This document shows positions 21,101 through 32,833 of a stretch of DNA of 64,000 bases, in pieces. Origin of the DNA: Eutypa lata (Eukaryota; Ascomycota; Sordariomycetes; Xylariales; Diatrypaceae). Position numbers and translations under genes: made by a program. Below the pieces are notes generated by a model. The model was given only the letters and a program-made list of their open reading frames with translations. It was not told the origin of the DNA and ran no database searches. The DNA lies in contig JAKULF010000014.1 of NCBI GenBank assembly GCA_022661535.1, forward strand, positions 744,001-808,000, given 5' to 3'. Position 1 is the stretch's first letter; every line of letters starts with the position of its first letter.

Positions 21101-23481
21101 TAATCTGGGGCTCATTGACACGTGAGTCTTGCTGTGACTTGTGCAGTTCCTCCAGCAGGTCCCAATCACAGCCAAGTGACTTCAAATGCGATGCAGCCTG
21201 GATCAAACCACGTTTATACGTTGGGTAGGCAAGAAGTTCCCGGCCCATTGCAAACCATTGCGCCCCTTGGCCGGTGAAGACGAACATCATGGTGAGATTC
21301 TGAGCCGGCCGCATTGGCTTGCTGGGGGTACTCAGTTCCTTCGCTGCTTCCGTCCTGTGTGATGCCACAACAAAAGATGACCACGATAGCCTACTGCGAC
21401 GGCTAGATAGTGTATATGCCAATTGCTTCAAGAGCTGTGGATCTTCCACTGGTGACATCTCCTTCTCTTTTAGATACGACTGAAGGCCAGCAGCCATTCG
21501 ACTTACGCCATTCTGTTCGTGCGATGACCACACCAGAAGTTGGGGCTGATGAGGGGCAGCACCGAGATCACTGCCATCTAACACAGACAGCTTGTCGTTG
21601 TCGCTCTCTTCCGCACTAAAAACACTCTTATCAGACGGCGTAGGTGGTCCCTCTGAACTTATTGCACTCAAAGTATCGGACTTTTGCCGTCGAAGTCTTA
21701 GGGGTAGGCTCGGAGGCAGCGTGTTATGTCTCCCTGAGAGACCCTGATCACGAAGGAAGTGATAAGCATCATCCAGGACGCAGTGAGCGTTGGTTCCACC
21801 GTAGCCGAAAGAGTTGACGCTTGCTCTACGCAGCCCTTTCGTCGGCCAAGGGAGTAGCTCTGTCGGCACCTAGAACATATAAGGTTAGCATATATATGTT
21901 GACTCATGAGCTAGAATAGAACTTCAATCACTTACGGCAAGTCCTAGTCGATGTAGGTCGATATTGGGGTTAGGCTTCTCAAACCAAACGGTCGGTGGTA
22001 TTTGCCCCCTTTCCAGGGCATACACTGCTTTGACTACACCCGCAAGTCCAGCGGTAGCTTCTAAATGGCCAATGTTCGTCTTGACTGAGCCTATGTACAG
22101 TGGTTTCTCGTGCTTACGCCCTTTTCTGAAAACTGCCGAGATGGCAGAAGCCTCAAGGGGGTCACCAGCAGGGGTACCTGTGATGATGTCAGCGATTCTC
22201 ATTCCATTTCAATTGGTGGGTTTCCTTACCGGGTCCATGAGCCTCGAAGTATCCCGTCGCGTCTGTGCCTAAGCCAGCATTGGCATATGCTGCTTCAATC
22301 AACTGCTTCTGTCCTTCAGATGAAGGCAGATTGATCCCTATGATGAATCTTCGTCAATGTCAAATTCCAGATTAAATTAGACTGCAGTTTCCTTACCAGG
22401 AGTTCGTCCATCTTGGGTAACAGCTGTACCTCTAACGACTGCGCGAATAGCATCGCCGTCCCTGAGGGCGTCAGCTAGAGACTTTAGGACCACTACGGAG
22501 ACACCTTCTCCACGAGAGCTACTCGAATTAGTCTAGACCATCCAAGATGCGTAAAATGTGGCACAGCTACTGAAGACACGTACTAGCCATTCGCTTTGTG
22601 GTCAAATGCCATCGACTTAGAGTCAGGGCTCAAAAATTGCAACGTGCTAAGATGGTTGGATGTTTGCGGCATCAAGATCAAGTTCGTAGCACCCACCAGT
22701 GCCTAAACCATAATGTTAATTAGCAAAGATAGTATATGATAGCCCAAGGTAATGTCGACATACCGTTGATGTCTCACCGGAGCGAATGCTCTGGCATGCT
22801 AGATGAAATGCCACCAGAGAAGACGAACAAGCTGTGTCCAGACTGAGACTTGGGCCTTTGATGTTGAGAAACCAAGAAACTCTGTTTGAAATCATTGAAC
22901 TTCCCATGCTTCCATTTGCTTCATACCGACTGGCGCGATGCATTAGTTAAGGGTTGCGGGGGAAAGGGGTGTTGAAGCCTTACGGGTAGTCATCTGGATC
23001 TAGAGCTCGAATGGCAGCGTAGTCCCTAACGCAGCTCGCCATATAACAACCCATTGAAGTACCTGAGATATCCTCCAGCTTCAAACCCGCTATGACACGA
23101 TTTTTAGTATATGCCTCCTAACAAGATTATAGTATGAGACTTACCATTCTCTAAGGCCTCGTATGAAAGCTCTAGGGCTAATCTCTGTTGGGGGTCCATA
23201 GCATGAGCTTCCTGCGCCGTTATTTTGAAGAAAGGGGCGTCGAAAGCTGCGAGATCAGACCGAATGAAGTGTCCACCGCGAGCGGTCGTTGTTCCCTGGT
23301 GCTCCCCGCTCGGGTGATAGAAAGCGTCGATGTTGTACCGGTCCTTGGGGACCTCGGAAAGCGCACTCCTACCTTGGGAGACCATCTCCCAAAGTCTGTC
23401 TGGGGTCGTGGCATCTCCTGGAAACCGACCAGACAAGCCCACAATTGCTATTGGCATCGGCGAGTTGTGTAGATGTGTCAT
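15101..23481 (-). CDS. Highly reducing type I polyketide synthase (KS-AT-DH-MT-ER-KR-ACP)
   Basis: Iterative multidomain enzyme that builds a reduced polyketide from malonyl-CoA; 2584 residues. Twelve exons: 23481-23145, 23089-22984, 22929-22764, 22702-22584, 22518-22397, 22337-22230, 22177-21936, 21869-16763, 16709-16441, 16390-16067, 16011-15840, 15783-15101. All introns are GT-AG and the summed length is divisible by three. KS: Cys182 in DTACSSS, His317 in EAHGPG, His357 in NIGHLEA. AT: Ser686 in GHSSGE. DH: the motif His is replaced by Phe1010 (LKHFEING), while Asp1207 in HPTALDG is kept. [12 protein letters not shown] near 1475. ER: the glycine loop reads HSASDPLGQ near 2004-2011. [10 protein letters not shown], with a Ser near 2343, Tyr2355 and Asn2359. 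ACP: Ser2529 in YGVDSLV. There is no terminal release domain, which is normal for this class. An alternative ATG lies at 23514. The product is unknown. Confidence 0.93.
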
Positions 23482-23549
23482 CTTGGATGCTGATGTAGAT
23501 ACCCTATAGGTCACGAAATTAGTCGTTCCAGTGGGGGTGTGAGAGAATG

Positions 23550-23555
23550 TATATA
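23550..23555 (-). promoter_or_regulatory. Possible TATA element of the PKS gene
   Basis: A TATATA run on the minus strand lies about 70 bases before the ATG at 23481 but only about 36 bases before the ATG at 23514. With a usual 30-base TATA-to-start spacing, transcription would begin near 23520. That favours 23481 as the initiator. Weak evidence only. Confidence 0.3.
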
Positions 23556-26500
23556 TGGGTAGTTTCTAGGAGAGAGGTTCACGTCTGAACGAAGTCCTGT
23601 TCCAGTCGCAGTATGATGTGACGAGTTGTCTTGCAACAGAGTGTAATGTATATCAGCTAATGTATCAACATAAGTGGTCTAAAGCGTGTTCGATGAAACT
23701 GAATGTTCTCTTCTTGGATAATATCTCGCACCAGCAATGTGAGTAATGTCTCAAAGGTGTAAAAATAATGATTTATTTTACTCCGACGGGATGTCGAGTG
23801 TGAAGGGGTAGGTTCTTATACCCCCCGTCTGTAGAATTATGCTAGATCGGTTTACTGTAACTGCTGAAGGGTATGCTACTGACACCGCCTCCTGCAAGTC
23901 ACTGCGCCGCTACCAATGACCAGATTAAGGAAATGAGAACGAGGCGCTTTGGTATCTGTTAGACGATGTGCTCACAGGATATCACATCTCCCAGCACGTA
24001 TTACATCGAGCTACATCATTCTTCGTAAGCGCCCAAAAAAACACCATGCCCAAAAGTGGCCCTTGTTTCCGCAATCATATAGCCGTTTTGATGGAGAGGA
24101 GGGGTATCCATGATCAAATTGGTTGATACCCTTCCTTTCTGTTCGCGGTCCAGACCACCGGTGAGCTTGTGCGTGCCTCTTGTTCCGTCAGGGGTGTCAA
24201 AAATCCAGGCCGAGAGGAATCTAGGAAAACCAGGGCCCATACATCCGAACCTTCCATAACGCTTCCAGCCCACAAACCTAATCCCCACAAGGCCAGGGTA
24301 GCATATGCAGGGCTGCAATATGGCTACGATATTGGCTAGGGGACCAAGATGCCGTCACTGGTGGCATCACTAGTATAGTGACTGTACGGGAGGCTATATT
24401 TTGGGGGTTTAGTCTATGAAATCCACATTTATGTGAGGGGATGATGCAAGTACCGCTACAGAACCCACTCGGCCGATACGTTGGATAAGGAAGCTCAATA
24501 TCAGTAAGCATCTGTAATGACTATGAGTTTACTGTGTCGGTTATGCTTGGCGATCCCTGGGACGGAAACTCGCATTTCGCATACTCGCTTCTGAAGAGAC
24601 TTTGCGAAGATATAGGCAATACGTTGAACAAATACATATAACCTATCACAGCGTATGGTTAAGAAAGGTTCTGAACGTTCGCCAAAACAAAACAAAAAAT
24701 GTTCGGGGAATTCGGCTCCATTATCCCACCCTTCCTGGCTCAAGGATTTTGTAGAACTGGGCTGGGGCAGGGGGTCGTGCCTCGTTGGGTTGATCGGGTG
24801 GAATATTGCGAAGCTGTGCGCTCGTAGCCGAGCACCACTTTTAGCTTGTAGACAAGGGTAGTTAAGATATGTAGAAACTGAAGAGGGGGAGCGGTCTGAT
24901 TAACAGGAGCTTGTTTTTGCAGTTGTATAGTACGCTGTCTTTCACCATTCAAGATCATAGAAGAGATGAAGAGACAGCCCAGATAACGTGTATCCTCAGG
25001 TGTTTAATTTCCCGTATGCGAGCACGTAAAGACCGATTTCGTTTAATAATCGAGGTTATGGTATCGACAGTGCGACGGCGCGCGCTTCGTCTAGACAGGT
25101 CGCTATAATGAGTTACCCGTTGAAATTCAGACCGAGGGTAACTATCTCCCTATCGGAGATATTATATGCATGTTGTTCTAGGTATTATGGGCCCATCGGA
25201 ACAGTATTAATACTGACAGGGCTGAGATGCTGTGCTGTGTAACGGGTAAATCCGACAGCGTGTTCCAAGTCGAGGGGGTTGATGTATGTAGTGTGAAGCT
25301 TACTATGAGCTTGGCATTCACCCCCCTGCCATAGAATCATCCGAAGTGGCTAGTTAGTTCAATTTGGGTTTGGCCCTGAATGGATATGAGGCTCTGATTA
25401 AGCGCTGATACAGCGCACGCTACACGTGTGACTTCTGCAGTCTGCAGTCGATCCATGTGCCACGCTACATCATGAACCACCAGTACGGAGTCAGCACCAT
25501 CTTGCGATGCATATCGTCTTCGACACTCCCTCTATGAGTCATTTTCAAGGTGTGGCTTCTAAACCTCTCATCAAGGATCGACGGCGTTTCCTTTCGTCAC
25601 ATGTATGATCTTATCATGGCAAGGTACAAGCTCACGGACCATCTGAATGGATCTCGCTCACGGACAGCTGGAATACCCCGATCCGCCTTATACAACTCAT
25701 CGTTGCACCTGTGATTTACATGTCACGAAATCCGCCGCTACTCCCATCATGAATGAATATACCTCTGAATATCCAATGTAAATGCCGGATCACTCATTCT
25801 CGAGCAGTCGTTGTAAATAATGGGCTTTAAATTTCGACAAAAGCAATAAGTTACATATCTCTTTCTACTGCAAATGATGTATATGGCAGCCTAAGCGCAG
25901 CCGTCACAGCCACATTGCCCAAGGCTTCTTGGATCCACTTAAGCTACCGATTTGTTCTCTAAGCGAACTACATACGAAGTAGGATACCTTGTTATACATT
26001 AATTTCCTTTGCATTGTCGGATGTGTAGCCGATACATATACCAGTCTCCGGATCAATGCCGAACGACCATACCCAAAATTTACCAGGATAAAGTCCTGCT
26101 TGAAGAGGCGGCGGCAACTTCATTATCCTTGTTCATCTTACATGGTTGCTCTTATATAATTTTCTTTGATCAATAGGGGTTGAAAGGCGTACGTACATAT
26201 AAGAATGCAACCTTTATTTCCTGGGTAATTGGTATTTGTTGTTTTGCTATTGGTTCTTCAATCATTTCTGGAATGTTGGTATGGCTAGGGTGATATTTCG
26301 TAGGATGCTTGTACACGCTATCGTGTATTTTTGACAACGTCCGCTCAGAAATATTTGTCTCGTAGTTCATCGTTAAGACTAGTCTGATTCCAGCTTCCAG
26401 GAGAGCTATACGGCTTTGTAGTAGCCACGAATATTAGCTAATCCTGTATTCAAACAGTTTGTTAGCATCTTGGGTCTATAACACAAGCTATTGTTGGATG

Positions 26501-29500
26501 TACCTAGTATATTAAATAATAATGCTTATCAGACATTATACTATGAAAGAACATGAACGACCAATAGGTGTATCTAAATAAAACAAATAGGGAAATCCTA
26601 TGACACTTTGTATTACAATAGGGTTTGTTTACCAAAAGAAAAAGGTCAGGGGGCAGGTTACAAAATCATAAGCAAAGTGTTTATTCGTTGTTTTCATTAA
26701 ATCCACGACTTATGGGAATAAGATCATTAATATATGATACTAAAGTCGAACAGCAGCATGGATCAAATTAAAGAAGATGAACAACTTCCCACCCCCGGAA
26801 TATTCTGGCTGGTGAGACCAGATCTATGAGATCTTGCTCATCCTTAGTTTAGTGACATATTTTTAGGACCGGGCTTGATATTTTGTACGCCTCCCAAAGG
26901 CCAACTGAATACGATTTAATGCAAGTGTTAAGACGTCGGGACTTATAAGAGTTGTAGCCCCCTTTTTTGTATATTCAACGTCTTGGTCAAGTCGAACACG
27001 AAGACTAGTGCTTAAATTGGAATTATTCTAATTCTTTTCTTCTAATTATCCGATTCCACTCAGAACATGGTTTAAGTGTGTTGGGTAACATTCTGTTGAC
27101 ATGTGCTTCTATTCTACCTTGTACTCTCTGGTTTTATTTCCTTATTTGTGAATTGCTCCGTATATATCATATCTCTATTGTCCAGGTGTATAATGTAGAT
27201 TGTATTGCTGAGTGAATTCAAGATAAATGTATTCCCTTTTCAGTATAGAAATCAGAAATCTTCATCACAACACCACAAGCTCTTGTACGGCAATCGCTAT
27301 TTGCACATCTCACAGAAACCAGAAACACCACTACTACAATACCACGCCTTTTACAAACCAGACTCTATTTGAGGCTCATGCCAACTGTACCTATTATCGA
27401 GCTTTCTATATATGATATAAGGTACAACCTTCTAAACTCCGGCTTACAACTGATCCGTGTGGGAATCTTCTACCAACACTATAAGAGCTGTGAACGAATA
27501 GGCTAGTTCTAGCCACAGAACGTTCGAATTTGGCAATGTCCCACCTATTGTGAATTTGGCCCCCTTGCCATGTACTATACATGCTGACATGTGCAACAAG
27601 CACGGCCAGAGGAAACACATCACGTGGAATCAAGCCCCGGGCGCTTCTTAGGCCACGAGATAAAGTGATGCGGTTTAGTTCGGTGCACTTTGTAAGCACC
27701 ATCCTTGTGCACCACGATAACACTGGGATGCATACATATCTATGTACACATTAAGCACTCTAACGATGGCACCGAACAAATCCTGGCTGCCTGGGGCTTG
27801 ACTTTAAACCAATGTTCCGAGCAGGGGATAGAGAAGCAAGCAAGGGTGCCCAACCGAGAGGCTGGGTCGTCACAAAGATCGGCTTCTGCAATGTGCCTAT
27901 CTTTCTGACATCCTCCCCCTTGTGCACGTGGGGGTTTGTTTGACGTAACATCACCCGTGCTGTTGGTAAGTCTCCTCCACCGGTACCGACATGCAGCACG
28001 AGTTCACAACCCTACCGCTTCAGCCTTGATACCTGATTACCTCATCACACTGCGCCCAGTTTGTCGGGTCCAAGGTTGAAGATCGTACGTTGATCATATA
28101 CATACGTCTGAATGATAACGACTATCCTGGAGCTATTCTTGTATTATCTCTATGTATCTCACGCTGGCTTGCCATCATCTTGATTCATGTGATATCAGCC
28201 CTGGGTGGACGATGATATGTATATCAGTGTATTCGAATCAACTCCCATGAATGTACCCTCGGAATGATAAGACTGATTTGACATGAATCTTGAGGTACTC
28301 GAAACATGAAATCCAGTGAATGTCTTGTTGCGCGGTTGTGGATAGATCCCTGACCAACTACCAGTTTTCGCAGCACTCTTGCATTGTCATGTTGCTCTAC
28401 TTGCCTTGCACGTGTGCCAATCAATACGTATTGTAAACTGCAGAAGATGTCAAGTTACCGTTAGAAATTCCCCTCGGTTCTAGCATGGTTGGTGACGCAG
28501 ACCTCGCAGACCCATACCAGCGTGCCTCGGTGAGCTGTACTTGATCGTCAAAGGATTCAATATCGGCATTTCATGGTTGACCATTCAAAGACATGAGATA
28601 GCCAGAGGAAGATAAGTTGTGCGTCAGAGTAGACCTTGTCATTGCGACTTGATTGGGCTCAATGAATAGGTATCGTGAAGCGCCCAAAGCTTCGGCAGAT
28701 TCTGTGCCCTCGTCATCCTCAAACTCTTACGGAAAGGAGCGATCGTCACTATCTAGTTAGTTAAGCGAAGCCGTGCACGTAATAATCGTCAGGTTTATTC
28801 AATGCTTGACTCACGCCAGGTACTCGATGCATAGTTACTTACTGCTGCGCAGGACAGAGCGAAGGCATCGAAGCTATTTTCTCACACCTTCACTTCCAAG
28901 TGCCGACGGGAAGTGGTGGCACGTTCCTGATATTTATCCCGGGACTATTGATTACGGTGTAACGGCCCGCTCGTGCCACTATTTTTGTAAAAGCGTTGCC
29001 AAGACTACCTAGGCAGCCGCATCCCTGCCCTGTTCCAGTCCCTTGGGCGGATAACTAGAGTACTTACGCGTGTTCTATGTACGGAAATCCACACATACGC
29101 GGAAACCGGGGGAGGACCCGCGAATTTCGCTCTTCTGGCGTAACGATCTCTCATCTCATTCGTCATGGTGAAATGCCATTAAACCACTTTCGAGTATTAC
29201 CTAGTTAGTTAGTCGCATCATTGCCGCTCGTGTTGTCATGGTTCGATATAATTCCAATCAATGAAAAGAAAAGAAAAGAGGCAAACAGGGAGGAAAGAAA
29301 AAAACGATAGTTTGATAGTTACCTACTTAGACAAGGAATTCAATCCAGCAATGCTCAGTAAGACCTAACTACCTCTAGTTTAACTTGAGCTATAAAAAAA
29401 TGTCACCTATAGGGCAGGTAGAAGGATTCGGATCTACGAACTAGTCGTGCCTGCATCATCTCACTCACAGCCCTCGCGCCTCGTTCTCGTTCTCGTTCTC

Positions 29501-29911
29501 CTGGTTGGCTGACTCAAATCCACACATTCATCAAGTCAAACCACGTAGCCGCAGCAGCAGTGGGAAGGCAAAAAAGCGCCATCAGCAAGCCACGTTGAGA
29601 TATTCATTCGTTGTCTTACTCCTCCTACCTCTAGGTACTTGTTTCTTTGAGTTTATCGTGTATGCAAACTTCGGAAAGGAAAGAGAAAGCCAAGCTCGGA
29701 ATCGCTTCCCGTGTGAAAGGAAAACCAACTTGTGTGTTTTCCTCCTTGTCCCTTCCCCGCCCATTGCATACGCGTACCCCCAATTCAAGAACTGGGATTG
29801 GTCACAATTCCTGCACAAGGTGCCTGTTGGGGAGTTTATACGTGTAATTGGGGACCGTAAGGAACCAGCAGGAAGGGAAAAAAAGAAAGGAAAGAGACAG
29901 AATAAGACATT
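23556..29911. other. Gene-poor region upstream of the PKS, 6.4 kb
   Basis: No reading frame gives a recognisable protein. The best frame is 24318-24016 (-), 100 codons ending FGHGVFLGAYEE, with no supporting family and no obvious upstream exon. Others (26370-26170, 27406-27723, 28224-28424, 28773-29012) are short and look random. Base composition is ordinary and there is no RIP-like block. The right end, from about 29250, is purine-rich and then pyrimidine-rich (GTTCTCGTTCTCGTTCTC near 29482) and probably serves as promoter and 5' leader of the membrane-protein gene. Confidence 0.45.
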
Positions 29912-31480
29912 ATGGTGGACACGCCGTCCTCACCGCCGCAGGAACACGGGGCGGAGTTCCAAGCACGCTCTAATCCCCCTGACATCACCATTCCCGAACA
30001 CCGGACGTATCTACCAGAACCGAGACCAACAGTAGTAGAACCCACGAGCCACATACCAGAAAGCTCTGCCTATGCGCCAGCGTCCGCATCTTCACCACAA
30101 TGGCAGCAGCTACAATCGCAATCACAACCGCGGCCGTCAGATGCGACGACCTTGGACAACAACAACAACATCATCATCAACCACATATCCCCGACGGCAT
30201 CATCATCAACATGGTCGCCTGTATCGATCACGGCGTCGCACCCGCTCGCGCCCGTGATCCGGCTCTCGCCGCAAGTAGAGGAGGACATCAAAGCAGCAGT
30301 GCTCGAGGCGGTGCTAGCGCAGCAGCGGCAGCAGGCGAACAGCAAGAACAAGCGGAAGAACAACACACATGCTAGCAATAGTGGCGGCGGCGGTGGTGGT
30401 GCCCTTGGCAGGAAGCGGAAGAAGAGCGTGCGGCGGGCGCCCGACGGCCGTCGCGAGAGCCCCCAGACCACGCGCAACTGGCTCATCGCCAAGAAGGTGC
30501 TGCGGTGGGTGTCGCTCACCATCTGCGCTATGATGGTTGTGGGTGAGACCGTGCTGGCTATCTTCGACGGCGCGTATGCGGATACGGCGCTGGGTATTTG
30601 CTTGGTATGTGATTTTGCTTTTTTCTTCTGCTTCTTTTATCTTTCTTATATCTTCAAAACAACAATCCTTTACCAACTCTAACCTAACCGTCCTACCCTG
30701 TTCGAACTTGAAAAAAAAAAACAAAAAAAACCAACCCAATACCAACTCTCCCCGTACTCCTTGCGCTTGCTACCGGCCGATGTGGAGCTTCAGCCGGTCG
30801 GGAGTGGGGCTCGGAGTAGGACGTGGACGATCGTTTCGTTAGCGTTTCTCGTTCCCGCGTGCATTGAAGCTAACAGTGGCGGCACTCTAGGGGTTCTTGC
30901 TCGGCATCTGGGACACGGTACGTCTTGTTCGGCTGCGCCTTAAGCGGGATATCGAGCCCGTTTCGGTCTTCCACCTACTCGCCGAAGGCACCTTCACCGT
31001 CGCCATCATCGTCGCCGTCGCCTGCATAGTCGACCAGGTCAGGAGGTTCTGGGCGAGGGAGTTCCTTATCCGAGGCTGGGTGTTCTCGGCCGGCATGTTG
31101 GTTGTAGAGTGAGTTTTGCCTACCCACCTACCTACCTACGTAGTTGGACCCCCTTTATTCCATGAATAATAATCTGATACTAACGTTTCTCCTCCCCAAA
31201 AAGGGGCATTCACATCACGCTGTTCGCGCGAGCCTGCGTCGACAAGTACCTGCACCGGGACGCCATTGATTTCCGACGCTACCACGGCTGGGAGCTTCCG
31301 TGGTACGAGGACCCGCAGCCCACGGAGATCGTCGTCAAGTACGTCCATGTCTGCCCTCGGTGCGAAACCGAGTTCTCTCCAGGCTACCGCGACGATGAAG
31401 AGAAGGTGAAAGAGACCCGATCCAGGAAAAGCGAACAGCAGCAGGAGCCGCAAACAGTCCCCACCGTCGTTATTACATGA
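29912..31480 (+). CDS. Four-helix integral membrane protein, function unknown
   Basis: Predicted 395-residue membrane protein. Exons are 29912-30604, 30891-31108 and 31204-31480. The first intron is 286 nt (donor GTATGT, branch GCTAAC, acceptor CTCTAG, phase 0); the second is 95 nt (phase 2). Residues 1-180 form a disordered N-terminus rich in Pro, Ser, Gln and Asn, with a basic Lys/Arg cluster and a run of six Gly, so it probably faces the cytosol. Four hydrophobic segments follow: VSLTICAMMVVGETVLAIF, an ALGICLGFLLGIW segment completed by the first splice, FTVAIIVAVACIV, and GWVFSAGMLVVEGIHITLF, which spans the second splice. The splices rebuilding two helices strongly support the model. 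The C-terminal tail has CPRCE, a possible zinc knuckle, then a charged end. Family not recognised. Confidence 0.72.
31119..31139 (+). repeat. CTAC tetranucleotide microsatellite
   Basis: Inside the second intron of the membrane-protein gene the sequence runs as imperfect CTAC/CCTAC units. The same motif (as TAGG/GTAG) recurs in several other spacers of this window, for example near 8690-8735, 35120-35140 and 47727-47745. Confidence 0.7.
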
Positions 31481-32833
31481 CAACAGCAGCAGTGCTCCGT
31501 CCTGCGTAGAGCTAGCTAGGCACTGTTATGCATATCAAGCGGACGTTTTTGTGGCGTTTTGGACACTTGGTGGATCGTAGAAAAGCCGCTGGCTCTGAGA
31601 GATGGCTACCTCTACCTACTTAGCATATTTATGCATATTCTTTCGTGGCATAGCGAGCACTGGCGTCTTGGTTCGGACTACGTATATACATACACACCTT
31701 AATAACCACAATATAATTAAGTATATTGGCTTCACTAGTATTATCTTCGGATCGCTCGGCTTAATCTTTTGGGGCCTTCTTTTTGGGGGCGCCCCATGAT
31801 AAGCTGATGTTGAATGTGTGCCAACTACATAGGTACTCATTCGGCCTATCAGTGTTCGTGCTCCTATCATCCTTCGATAATTGCCTACATTGAACGCATG
31901 CAAATCAAAGCAGTTGTTCATGTGAATACGTCCTAGAGTTTCACTTACCAGCTACATAGTAGGTAGCCATAGTTATATCGAGAACAATACCTGGTGAATG
32001 ACTTCATGTATTCCTCAAATTTACAATCTGACATGAACAGGGCCATATGGTTAGGTTTTCCGAACACTTCATTCTGATATCTTCCCCCAAAATCACACCA
32101 GGTTTCCAAACTATCGTAAGTTCCAAGGGACAGCCAGCATTTTAAAATTTCCATCCTTCTTTTTACCTCTAAGCTGGATTGGCCTATATAAAGATAGCAT
32201 GAGTGCAGAAGAACTTGGGAGCTGACGAACAGTGCCACAGTTGAGGACAAGCAAACGTACACCTATAGTTGGAATGAGCTCCATAGAGACGAGGAAGTCT
32301 GGAAGCAGAGAACAACAGGAAGATCTGTTGCAAATGAAGGTATATAGATAGTATGTTGCCGTATACTGAGCGCTACGGAGTATATTGCTGTTAACATACA
32401 ACATAAATGAAGCTTCGATGGAACATCAAGTGATTGCGCATTGTGAGAAGTCCTCAAATTGGAATCTAGGTAGTTCCCTAAACACGTGTGTGTGGAATTT
32501 GATTCCTATCTGTGAGGATGCGTTATTCCTGGCTTGAGTCTATAAGATCTTTTGGCAAGCGGAGCGGGAACAACGCAACGTGATTTGCGTCGAAGACAGT
32601 TTAAAATATTCCTAGATACCCTCTAAGGTCTTGAGTGTTAACTTAGACTCCCTCCCGTCTCTACTACTACCAGTTGCAGCCATTTTTGCGTCCACCAAAC
32701 GCCAAGATCTACACGATCGACCTACCATAGAATACACGATTTTTAGTTTTCTGCGGATTGCACATCGATCCAGTGATATATATGTACGTGCAGCGAGCGT
32801 ATTTTGCGTACGTATTGACAACCTGCTATTATG
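31481..32833. other. Convergent intergenic spacer
   Basis: Between the 3' ends of the membrane-protein gene (+) and the 2OG oxygenase (-). Several short frames overlap on both strands (31602-31921, 31945-32457, 32612-32821) with no recognisable product. It probably holds both 3' untranslated regions. Confidence 0.45.

Noticed and set aside
24016..24318. 100-codon minus frame upstream of the PKS
   Set aside because: No recognisable domain, no upstream exon or signal. Kept only as a note in the spacer entry.
29505..30035. 176-codon plus-strand frame before the membrane-protein gene
   Set aside because: It is compositionally random, partly overlaps the true start at 29912 in another frame, and has no splice partner.
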